From Deltaproteobacteria bacterium (GTDB lineage: Bacteria > Myxococcota_A > UBA9042 > DTJE01), in the NCBI GenBank assembly GCA_013151875.1, contig JAADHL010000181.1:1-12467 (forward strand): a stretch of DNA of 12,467 nucleotides. Reading direction: 5' to 3'. The notes beneath the pieces are model-generated. The model saw only the letters and a list, made by a program, of their open reading frames with translations, made no database searches and had not been told where the DNA came from. A program made the position numbers and the translations under genes. Positions 1-6,478 of the stretch are shown piece after piece. Numbering within the stretch: position 1 is the stretch's first letter; the number at the start of each line of letters is the position of its first letter.

Positions 1-741
1 GAAATCATAAAGGAACTGCTCGAGTGGGCCGCCGAGGGCGTTAGGAGGGTCCTGGTGGTCGGGCTGGAGGACCGCGGGAACATAGCCATTTCCCTTGCCA
101 GTTCCGGCCTTTTCGTGACCGTCGTGGATCCGGACGAGTCCCTGATCGAATATGTGACAGGGCTGGCCGAAAAGGAAAACTGCTCGATCCGCATGAATTT
201 CTATGCCTCGGATTACATGAAGCGCGAGTTTTCTTCGTCCGGCTTCGACATGGCCGTGTTCTTTTCCGCCCTGTCCCGGTACAACGAACCTGAGGTGGTG
301 GTGAAAAAGGCCACCCGCGAATTGAGGGCCGGCGGCAAACTGTTCGCCAGGATCAGGGTCAGGCCGTCAATGGGGCTGCTGTCGAGGGTGCAATCCAGGT
401 TTTCCTTTGCCGATCGCCTGGCCGGTCGGGTGGTGGAACTTTCCCGGCGTGTACCCGGCGTGGAAGGCTATCTGAGCATTCCTGAATCCAAGGCATTTCT
501 GGATGCCGTGTCCAATGTGCTGAAAGTGGAAAAAAAGAGACACGAACATTTCATTGCCCCCGGACTGGGATGGATCGCGGCCGGTCTGCCCAGTATCGTC
601 CGTGCCGCGGCGTTGAAACCCGTGGATGCGGTCGCCAGGGTGGAGGCCGCCGCGATGCGTGGACCGCTGAAGGACCTTGCAACCTATCTGGTGATTTTCG
701 CTACGAAAGAGTTGGGCCTGGGCAAGGCGTTCAGGGTCTAG
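1..741 (+). CDS. SAM-dependent methyltransferase-like protein, 5' end missing
   Basis: The frame is open from base 1 to a TAG at 739-741, so the gene starts outside the window; at least 246 residues are visible. The GTG at base 55 is not a credible start because it lies inside the first core beta strand (RVLVVGLEDRGN). The pattern fits a class I (Rossmann-type) methyltransferase: strand plus glycine turn, an acidic end of strand 2 (VTVVDPD), a motif IV-like segment (FDMAVFFSALSRY), and a late ELRAGGKLFARI resembling the LkPGG turn of type 11 methyltransferases. Motif I lacks the usual GxGxG, so SAM binding is not certain. The C-terminal half (about 120 residues) resembles nothing I recognise and may bind substrate. 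Substrate unknown. The gene ends 10 bp from the convergent membrane-protein gene, and no terminator hairpin with a T-run lies between them. Confidence 0.6.
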   Translation, partial: EIIKELLEWAAEGVRRVLVVGLEDRGNIAISLASSGLFVTVVDPDESLIEYVTGLAEKENCSIRMNFYASDYMKREFSSSGFDMAVFFSALSRYNEPEVVVKKATRELRAGGKLFARIRVRPSMGLLSRVQSRFSFADRLAGRVVELSRRVPGVEGYLSIPESKAFLDAVSNVLKVEKKRHEHFIAPGLGWIAAGLPSIVRAAALKPVDAVARVEAAAMRGPLKDLATYLVIFATKELGLGKAFRV

Positions 742-751
742 TCGTTCTGTT

Positions 752-1750
752 TTAGGCGCGCCTGGAACCGACGACCTTCCTGGCCGCCAGCGAAACGGCC
801 CACCCCACCGTGAAACCAATGGCGCTGCCGAAGATCACGCTCCAGACCACGTTGTTGGAAACGCTCCCCTTTTCGTATGACCGTTCGAAGATCAAAAGGA
901 ACACGGCTATCATCCCGAACCATGGCGCGAGCCTCCACCTCAGGGTCTGTTCCTGATAACGGGCGTCCAGGCCGATGCCGAACAGGAGGGCCAGCCCCAA
1001 AAGCAGATAGACGAAAGGCGGCGTAATCAGTGGTTTGAACAGCGCCACATGGAGATTGGGACCGATTACCGTGTCCAGATGAAGCAGCTTGACGGCCTTT
1101 TTCCCAGCTGGAAGAACCAATGGATACGTGTCGGTCAGGTGCTTCTTTTTTACCATGCGCGACCCCCTGCGGCCGGCGGGCATCCTTTGTTTTTTGTCGC
1201 TGAACTTGCCGGCTATCCTTTGGCCGGCCACGGAGATCACGTATTTTCCCTCCCTGGACCTCGTGGACGGCTGTTCCGCCATTGAGGACGCAAAGACTTC
1301 CAGCCTGTATCGGCCTGACAATCCCTCGTCGATGTTGATCGATTCTCCGTCCTTTTGCAGTGTCGCGGAAAAATCGGCCTTTCCGGGGTACACGGTCTGG
1401 GTGAAGGGGATGCCGGCCCCAGCCATCACCGCGATGCCGGAAACGACGGATGCCGTCTTTACCCAGCCGGGAAAGACATTTCTGAAGACCATGAACACAA
1501 AGGTGAACACGACCGCCAGCATGAACAGCATGCCCATGGTGAAACCCAGTCCGGTTTCATCGAGGACGCCGGTCAATCTCAACACGCTCAGGATCGCGGC
1601 CAGGCCAAGAGGAATCACCAGACGTCCCCAGTCAGCCATGAACGCCTCGAACTGCTCCCAAGGGGTGGGGCCCTTGACAGGCCCTGCCTGCTCCTTTTCC
1701 TTTTTCTTTTTGCTTTTTCGCTTTCCGTTGACGCGTTTGAGTTTGGCCAT
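752..1750 (-). CDS. Unknown six-helix membrane protein, FHA-regulator partner
   Basis: This 332-residue protein belongs to no family I recognise. It opens with a very basic, lysine-rich cytoplasmic tail (residues 3-20, including KSKKKKEKE). Three hydrophobic helices follow (about 43-61, 69-91, 97-117), then a soluble domain of about 125 residues (118-240), then three more helices (about 244-262, 273-290, 301-324). The soluble part has beta-like stretches (ADFSATLQKDG, GRYRLEVFASS, GKYVISVAGQ) and a basic segment near 185-205. By helix count and positive charges, the soluble domain would face the periplasm. The ATG at 1750 lies 2 bp after the stop codon of the FHA activator, and GGGAGA inside the end of that gene can serve as ribosome binding site, so the two are co-transcribed and probably translationally coupled. 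A sensor or effector role linked to the activator is inference. Confidence 0.75.
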   Translation of the reverse strand: MAKLKRVNGKRKSKKKKEKEQAGPVKGPTPWEQFEAFMADWGRLVIPLGLAAILSVLRLTGVLDETGLGFTMGMLFMLAVVFTFVFMVFRNVFPGWVKTASVVSGIAVMAGAGIPFTQTVYPGKADFSATLQKDGESINIDEGLSGRYRLEVFASSMAEQPSTRSREGKYVISVAGQRIAGKFSDKKQRMPAGRRGSRMVKKKHLTDTYPLVLPAGKKAVKLLHLDTVIGPNLHVALFKPLITPPFVYLLLGLALLFGIGLDARYQEQTLRWRLAPWFGMIAVFLLIFERSYEKGSVSNNVVWSVIFGSAIGFTVGWAVSLAARKVVGSRRA

Positions 1751-1752
1751 TC

Positions 1753-3183
1753 CTATCTCCCGTTTTTCCCGCCGGGAACCGGCAGCAGTCCATGTTTTCT
1801 GGCGAGCTTTCGCAGATACTTCCTGTCGATGTCGGCGTCCCTGGCCGCCGCCGATATCCCATAATCATGTCTTTTCAGCAGGGCCGCCAGGTAGTCGCGT
1901 TCGAACCTCGCGACCCACTCCTCCTTTGCCTCCTTGAAGGTCTTGCGATGTCTGATGGTGGCGGTATGTGACCCGGTTCCGTCCCCCGCGCTGACCCCTG
2001 ATCTGCGCCTGTTGCCAAGCACATGAGGCGAGAGATCGTCGATATCGATCATGTCGCCGTCCGCGAACGAAGTGGCCCGCTCTACCACGTTTATCAGCTC
2101 CCGCACGTTTCCGGGCCATTCATATTCCATCAGGACCAGAAGGGCCTCCTCAGAGATGCCCTTGATTCTGGGCTCGCCGTCAGGGTCGCGGTTGAACGGG
2201 GCATGGCGCAGGAAGTGACGGGCCAGAAGGGGAATGTCCTCCTTGCGTTCGCGCAGCGGGGGCAAGGAAATGCGGACCACGGAAAGTCTGTAGTACAGGT
2301 CGTCCCTGAAACGCCCGGCCCGGACCTCCTCCTCCAGGACGCGATTGGTGGCCGCGACCAGGCGAACGTCTATCTTGACCTGTCGATTTCCGCCCACGCG
2401 CCGAATCTCGCGTTGCTCCAGCGCGCGCAGCAGCTTGGGTTGCAGTTCCAAGGACATCTCGCCGATCTCATCCAGAAACAGGGTGCCGCCGTTCGCGATC
2501 TCGAACAGACCCTGGCGGGCCTGGTGGGCGCCGGTGAACGAACCTTTTTCGTGCCCGAAAAGCTCGCTCTCCAGCAGTTCCTTGGGCACGGCGCTGCAAT
2601 CGAAGACCACGAACGGATCCCCGGCCCTGGGACTCCTGGCGTGCAGGGCCCTTGCCACTACCTCCTTGCCGGATCCTGTTTCACCCTCCAGGATGACCGT
2701 GGCGGCCGTCGGGGCGATGCGTTCCAGGATCGCAAAGACCTCTCTCATGCGCCTGCTGCGCCCAACCACGTTCCCGAAAGAGTCCCTGGTCGACGGCATC
2801 ACCTCGACGCGTTCGCCGAATGTCTGGAAACGCACCTCGACGCCGCCCAGTTTCAGGGTCGTGCCGGACTTGAGCCAGGCCTCACGCACCCTGACTCTGT
2901 TCACCATTGTGCCGTTGGTGGAACCGAGGTCGGCCACCATGTAACCGGAATGCTCGCGCACGATCCGGCAATGGGCGCGGCTCACCCGCGAGTCGTTTAT
3001 CACCAGGTCGTTTTCGTCCGAAGATCCGATTGTGACTACGTCCTGGTCGAAAATGTACTCCCTGACCTCGCCCAGTGCGTCCTCCACGACCAGCTTTACC
3101 TTGCTGAGGTGAAGGGCAATGGGACGTCCGTCCCTGTAGTCGATGTGCGCGGTGGGCCCGGCAGTCTTTGATTTCCCAGACAT
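1753..3183 (-). CDS. Sigma-54-dependent transcriptional activator with FHA domain
   Basis: A 476-residue bacterial enhancer-binding protein. Residues 30-120 form an FHA domain, with the phosphothreonine-binding signatures SRVSRAH (65-71) and LGSTNGT (86-92), so it probably reads Ser/Thr phosphorylation instead of a His-Asp relay; there is no receiver or GAF domain. Residues 135-370 are the AAA+ sigma-54 interaction module: Walker A GETGSGKE (167-174), the sigma-54 contact loop as GSFTGA (214-219), Walker B GGTLFLDEIGEM (232-243), sensor I VRLVAATN (273-280), arginine fingers around 291-299 and WPGNVREL (356-363). A Fis-type helix-turn-helix ends the protein (about 431-466, ISAAARDADIDRKYLRKLARKHG). 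The start is ATG at 3183 with no clear Shine-Dalgarno; a promoter lies so close that the message may be leaderless. A later GTG at 3087 would cut into the first FHA strand. Such FHA activators are common in myxobacteria. Targets unknown. Confidence 0.95.
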   Translation of the reverse strand: MSGKSKTAGPTAHIDYRDGRPIALHLSKVKLVVEDALGEVREYIFDQDVVTIGSSDENDLVINDSRVSRAHCRIVREHSGYMVADLGSTNGTMVNRVRVREAWLKSGTTLKLGGVEVRFQTFGERVEVMPSTRDSFGNVVGRSRRMREVFAILERIAPTAATVILEGETGSGKEVVARALHARSPRAGDPFVVFDCSAVPKELLESELFGHEKGSFTGAHQARQGLFEIANGGTLFLDEIGEMSLELQPKLLRALEQREIRRVGGNRQVKIDVRLVAATNRVLEEEVRAGRFRDDLYYRLSVVRISLPPLRERKEDIPLLARHFLRHAPFNRDPDGEPRIKGISEEALLVLMEYEWPGNVRELINVVERATSFADGDMIDIDDLSPHVLGNRRRSGVSAGDGTGSHTATIRHRKTFKEAKEEWVARFERDYLAALLKRHDYGISAAARDADIDRKYLRKLARKHGLLPVPGGKNGR

Positions 3184-3191
3184 GGGTGTCT

Positions 3192-3219
3192 ATTAAATAC
3201 CTGGACCAGGGAAAGTCAA
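3192..3219 (-). promoter_or_regulatory. Sigma-70-like promoter for the FHA activator
   Basis: Read on the minus strand, TTGACT (3219-3214) is followed after 16 bp by TTTAAT (3197-3192); each hexamer matches consensus at five of six positions. Transcription would begin near 3185, just 2 bases or so before the ATG at 3183, which implies a leaderless or nearly leaderless message. The -35 box lies inside the first unit of the tandem repeat, so a repeat-binding protein would compete with or contact RNA polymerase. Inferred from sequence only. Confidence 0.5.
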
Positions 3220-3267
3220 TTTGTTCAAAGTCAATTTGTTCAAGGTCAATCGGTTCACAGTCGATGG
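3212..3267. repeat. Tandem 15-bp direct repeats in divergent gap
   Basis: Two identical units, AAAGTCAATTTGTTC, lie at 3212-3226 and 3227-3241. A third with three changes (AAGGTCAATCGGTTC) is at 3242-3256, and a partial fourth (ACAGTCGATGG) at 3257-3267. They occupy the 147-bp gap between the divergent FHA-activator and phosphoesterase genes and are AT-rich compared with the surrounding DNA. A 15-bp period is about 1.4 helical turns, so successive sites would sit on different faces. The likely role is a multi-copy protein-binding site; slippage between the two identical units could change copy number. Confidence 0.85.
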
Positions 3268-3315
3268 TCGGGCCTCTGGAGGTTGGCTTTGAAGGTAATG
3301 AATCCGACGTCCACG

Positions 3316-3324
3316 TGCTATTAT
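3316..3324 (+). promoter_or_regulatory. Possible extended -10 element for the phosphoesterase gene
   Basis: TGCTATTAT carries the extended TGn motif plus TATTAT (five of six to the -10 consensus). No good -35 box lies 16-18 bp upstream. A start site about 7 bases downstream would fall on the ATG at 3331, which also lacks a Shine-Dalgarno sequence, so this may be another leaderless arrangement. The evidence is weak because a short AT-rich match can arise by chance. Confidence 0.3.
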
Positions 3325-3330
3325 CCGTCC

Positions 3331-4212
3331 ATGAGGATCGCCCACCTTTCCGATCTGCACCTGTTCCCCGAAGGGGCCCTGTGGACTTCAGGCATGTTCA
3401 ACCGCCGCCTGCTGGGCGCGTTCAATCTGGTGTTGGTGCGAAACGGCGTCCACTCCATCGATGTCGCAAGGGCCGCGGTGCGGGAGGTCGTGGAACAGAA
3501 AGTGGACCACACGGTCATAACCGGGGACCTGACCAACCTGGCCCTGGAGTCGGAATTCAGGCTGGCGTCGGAGGTGCTGGCGCCGTTGGGCGGCTATGAG
3601 CGGTTGACCATAGTGCCGGGCAATCACGACTATTACGCCCCGGTCGCCGTACACGCCGGGGCATTTGAAAGATGGTTCGGCCCGACCCTTTGGGGAAAGG
3701 ACGGGAAGTCGGGTGAATGGCCGGTGGTCAAGGACCAGGGGGACATTGTCCTGGTCGCTGTAAGGACCGCCATGATCCCGCCGGTGACGCGCGCATGGGG
3801 CTTGGTGGGCAAGGATCAACTCCTGAAGATTCGTCGCGTGATAGACGAGGCGAGGGGGCAGGGAAAGGACACCCTGGTTTTCATGCACCACAATCTGCAC
3901 CATCGCGGTTTCGTCCAGGAAAAGCTGGGGAGACTGGTGGACAAGTCCGAGGCGGCTGAAATGCTGGCGGACGCGGGAGCGACTCTGGTGCTGCACGGTC
4001 ACGACCATCGCGAGCACGAAATGGTCCTGACGGGCGAAAGAGGGGAGGGGGCCGGCACCCTGGTTGTGGGCTGCGGTTCCACGACAACCGGACTCTCGGG
4101 TCGGGGCAGGCCGGGCAGATTCAATATCTACACCATTGAGGACGGCAACGTCGGGATTGAAAGATGGCGGTATCTGGCAAGTCAAAAGAGGTTCCTGCCG
4201 CTGGCGGAATAA
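3331..4212 (+). CDS. Calcineurin-like metallophosphoesterase
   Basis: A 293-residue cytosolic phosphoesterase with the full metal-binding set of the family: SDLHLF at 7-12 (D8, H10), GDLTN at 65-69, GNHD at 97-100, HH at 186-187 and GHDH at 223-226. This arrangement is shared by class III cyclic-nucleotide phosphodiesterases, DNA-repair nucleases and UDP-diacylglucosamine hydrolase-like enzymes, so the substrate cannot be told from the sequence. There is no signal peptide. I chose ATG 3331 because MRIAHLSDLHL is the usual beginning of this fold. ATG 3298 and TTG 3283 are in frame upstream and would add 11 or 16 residues; GGAGG at 3278-3282 is about 15 bases before ATG 3298. The 3' end overlaps the next gene by 49 bp, so the two are co-expressed. 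Confidence 0.9.
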   Translation: MRIAHLSDLHLFPEGALWTSGMFNRRLLGAFNLVLVRNGVHSIDVARAAVREVVEQKVDHTVITGDLTNLALESEFRLASEVLAPLGGYERLTIVPGNHDYYAPVAVHAGAFERWFGPTLWGKDGKSGEWPVVKDQGDIVLVAVRTAMIPPVTRAWGLVGKDQLLKIRRVIDEARGQGKDTLVFMHHNLHHRGFVQEKLGRLVDKSEAAEMLADAGATLVLHGHDHREHEMVLTGERGEGAGTLVVGCGSTTTGLSGRGRPGRFNIYTIEDGNVGIERWRYLASQKRFLPLAE

Positions 4213-4928
4213 AGGGCTACCTGGCGGCCACGCGCTCTCCGATGGTGGCCGGCGTCGTAACGCTGCCCCTGTTGCTGCTGTACAACGTCGGTCTGATGGT
4301 GCCCGGGAACAAGACCGTCAATGCCGCTGACCTGTTCACCACGATTCTCATCGGGCAGGTGGGAAAATACGGATTTCTGGCGATAAACGGTGTCCTGGTA
4401 TGCGCCTCCGTGGCCGTGATGGTCGTGTTGACGAAACGCGGGCTGTTCAGGCCGAAATACTGGCTGACGCTGTGCTTGGAGGGCCTGGCCCTGGGGCTCG
4501 TGATGGGTCATGCCGTAATGTTCATCATGGGGTCCGCCCACCTCCTGTCGACCGCGCAGGGCCACCATTACTCGGTGGCCCAATCGTTGTCCCTGTCGGC
4601 CGGGGCCGGCTACTGGGAGGAACTGGTATTCAGGCTCGTCATGATCGGCGGCCCCATTGCCATGGCCAGGCGGGTGTACCTCAAAAAAGGGGTCGGGAAG
4701 AGGGCCGTTCAGGTTTCGAAAGTGGTCGCGGTCGGGACGCTGGCGGTCATCTTTTCGTCTCTGGTGTTCTCGCTGTCCCACTATCTGGGCTCCGAGTCGA
4801 TCGACGGCTTCACGTTTTCGTATCGCGCCATTTCCGGAGTGGTCTTCGCGGCAATTTTCTTGGTGCGGGGATTCGCGGTCGCGGCCTATACCCACTTCCT
4901 CTACGACGTAGTGGTCTTTTTGTTCTGA
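4164..4928 (+). CDS. CPBP (CAAX/Abi) family intramembrane metalloprotease
   Basis: A 254-residue, strongly hydrophobic protein with about six to eight membrane helices. It carries the three CPBP signatures in order: the glutamate pair in YWEELVFR (E152, E153, R157), FSLSH (F202, H206) and HFLYD (H244, D248). These correspond to the metal-binding and catalytic residues of Rce1-like prenyl-protein proteases and bacterial Abi proteins, so it is likely active. The substrate is unknown; bacterial members include bacteriocin-immunity and signalling proteases. ATG 4164 lies inside the end of the phosphoesterase gene (49-bp overlap) with only a poor Shine-Dalgarno; ATG 4242 would give a 228-residue protein that still contains all motifs. 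The 3' end overlaps the convergent CCA-like gene by 28 bp. Confidence 0.85.
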   Translation: MAVSGKSKEVPAAGGIKGYLAATRSPMVAGVVTLPLLLLYNVGLMVPGNKTVNAADLFTTILIGQVGKYGFLAINGVLVCASVAVMVVLTKRGLFRPKYWLTLCLEGLALGLVMGHAVMFIMGSAHLLSTAQGHHYSVAQSLSLSAGAGYWEELVFRLVMIGGPIAMARRVYLKKGVGKRAVQVSKVVAVGTLAVIFSSLVFSLSHYLGSESIDGFTFSYRAISGVVFAAIFLVRGFAVAAYTHFLYDVVVFLF

Positions 4929-6409
4929 TCGACGTCATCGGGCGAGGCCGATGCGAGCCCCTCTATGAAGTCCAGATAGACGTCGTCCTTCTCGCCGCCT
5001 GCCAGCCTCCCATCGTTTATGGCCCCCAGCAGCAGCGACCTGAGCCTGCCTATTTCGGGTCCCGGCGATAGGTTGAAACGCTCCATTATCCTGTTGCCGA
5101 TGTCCTTGGGAAGCGGGCTGACGCGCGCGTCGGCCTCTTTGATCCTGATGATGCGGAGCTGCAGATCGGCCAACAGCGAGCGCACCAGTTCCACGCGTTC
5201 GGCCCTTTTTGACGTCAGGTCCGCCCGCGAGAAGGCGATCAACCTGTCGAGGTGTTCGCCCACGTCCCTGATCAGCCGCCTGACGGCCGAGTCGGTCCAG
5301 TCCTCGCGGTACAGATTGATGCGCGAGTGGTTCTTGATGAGGTAGTGGATCTTGTGCGCCGTCTCGGAGGGTATCTGCAGGCGGGCCGCGATCCCCTCGA
5401 ACAGCAGGGCGCTCATGTCCTCGTGCCTGAAGAAGTGAACCTTGTCCTTGCCGAAGTACTGCCTGGTCCAGACCTTGCCGATGTCGTGACACAGTGCGGC
5501 CCATCTGACTATCGTGTTCGTCTCGGCGTTATCGACGACCTGTTTGGTGTGGTCCCAAATGTCTTTGTGTCGGCCTTCGGCCTCGGCGGAAAATGTCACC
5601 AGGTTGGCGACCTCGGGCAACAGGAATGAAAGGACCCGCGTGTCCGCCATGAACTGAAGCCCCAGACCGGCGTGGGATCCGCACAGGATCTTGTCCATCT
5701 CCCTTCGCCAGAACTCGCGAGGCACGTCCAGCAGATTGGATGCATCGCGCGAAGCCGACGAGCGGACCTCGGGCGCAGCCCTGTAGCCGTAGCGGGCCAC
5801 GTATCTGGCCACCTTCAGCAACCATCCGGCGCTTTCGCGGAACACCGTCTCGGTCGGAAAGACCGGTCTGACGAGGTTGTCGGCCAGGTCCCTGGTGCCG
5901 CCGAATGGGTCGATCAGACCGCCCTCGTGGTCGTAACCGAAGGCCTGAATGGTGATCTCGCGGGTAGCCAGGTCCAGGATGATCCCCGACAGATTCTGGC
6001 CGCGCAAAGACCTCAGGGGCGGCAGGTAGTTCCTGAACGGGCCCATGTTGAAGGTCCAGTGCCCACTGGAATCCTGGTTATCGTTGTCGGCGTCATCGTC
6101 CGTCGGCGTTTTGGGAATCTTGAAGGTGACCAGACGGGGACGGTCCTCCTTTACAGGCTTGGGAACGACTCCGAACAGGTCTGAAAACAACGATTCAATC
6201 TGGGCCAGGGACGTGTCGACGGTGAGGTCGAACGAGTGATGGCCGCTTATGTCTTCGCCGCGGGCCAGATCACGTGCCCGCGGGCCGATGAGATACGCCT
6301 CGATGTCCCTGGACACAAAGGCGTCGAAGACCTTTTTCAGGACCTCGGGATAGACCGGTGCCGGAAAGGTCTGTACTTCGGAGGTTGGCTGTTGGCCCTT
6401 TCCCATCAT
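4901..6409 (-). CDS. CCA-adding-enzyme relative: degenerate NTase head, intact HD domain
   Basis: A 502-residue protein with the architecture of the class II tRNA nucleotidyltransferase/poly(A) polymerase family plus HD domain. The head fold is recognisable (YLIGPRARDLARG 39-51, HSFDLTVD 58-65, IDPFGGTRDL 166-175) but the signatures are eroded. The GG of GGxxRD is GP; the first Asp of the catalytic DxD is Ser59, leaving only D61; RRDFTIN is TREITIQ (149-155); the EDxxR base-selection motif reads ESAGW (192-196). The HD domain looks complete: H287, H308-D309, H329 and D397. A tail typical of CCA enzymes follows (SPGPEIGRL 448-456). An Asp-rich insert (103-113) interrupts the head. It is therefore more likely an HD phosphohydrolase with a pseudo-NTase head than the cell's CCA enzyme. 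It has its own promoter, and its 3' end overlaps the CPBP gene by 28 bp. Start ATG 6409; ATG 6406 is next to it. Confidence 0.85.
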   Translation of the reverse strand: MMGKGQQPTSEVQTFPAPVYPEVLKKVFDAFVSRDIEAYLIGPRARDLARGEDISGHHSFDLTVDTSLAQIESLFSDLFGVVPKPVKEDRPRLVTFKIPKTPTDDDADNDNQDSSGHWTFNMGPFRNYLPPLRSLRGQNLSGIILDLATREITIQAFGYDHEGGLIDPFGGTRDLADNLVRPVFPTETVFRESAGWLLKVARYVARYGYRAAPEVRSSASRDASNLLDVPREFWRREMDKILCGSHAGLGLQFMADTRVLSFLLPEVANLVTFSAEAEGRHKDIWDHTKQVVDNAETNTIVRWAALCHDIGKVWTRQYFGKDKVHFFRHEDMSALLFEGIAARLQIPSETAHKIHYLIKNHSRINLYREDWTDSAVRRLIRDVGEHLDRLIAFSRADLTSKRAERVELVRSLLADLQLRIIRIKEADARVSPLPKDIGNRIMERFNLSPGPEIGRLRSLLLGAINDGRLAGGEKDDVYLDFIEGLASASPDDVDQNKKTTTS

Positions 6410-6441
6410 GTTCCGCAGCAGGACACCCGGTATCGAGCCGC

Positions 6442-6471
6442 AGGTTAGCGGTCCTCAAACGCGTGTGTCAA
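6442..6471 (-). promoter_or_regulatory. Sigma-70-like promoter for the CCA-like gene
   Basis: On the minus strand a perfect TTGACA (6471-6466) is followed by an 18-bp spacer and TAACCT (6447-6442), which keeps the conserved first, second and last bases of the -10 box. It lies in the 69-bp gap after the carbamoyltransferase stop. A start near 6435 would leave a leader of roughly 26 bases before ATG 6409. This suggests that the CCA-like gene can be transcribed independently of the genes upstream. Sequence match only. Confidence 0.5.
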
Positions 6472-6478
6472 GCCGTTG

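Noticed and set aside
742..751. Bidirectional intrinsic terminator between the convergent genes
   Set aside because: The gap is 10 bp. AGGCGCGCCT (754-763) is palindromic, but it lies in coding sequence and no T-run follows it in either direction.
1089..1937. Plus-strand open frame of 282 codons across the membrane-protein gene
   Set aside because: It runs antisense across two coupled minus-strand genes, has no start signal and its translation looks like low-complexity noise.
2023..3171. Long open frame (382 codons) on the plus strand opposite the FHA activator
   Set aside because: The minus-strand frame contains complete FHA and AAA+ motifs. The plus-strand translation has no recognisable domain and is a by-product of GC-rich codon use.
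4164..4928. Abortive-infection (phage defence) gene
   Set aside because: CPBP proteins are sometimes labelled Abi, but nothing nearby is defence-related, so only the protease family is called.
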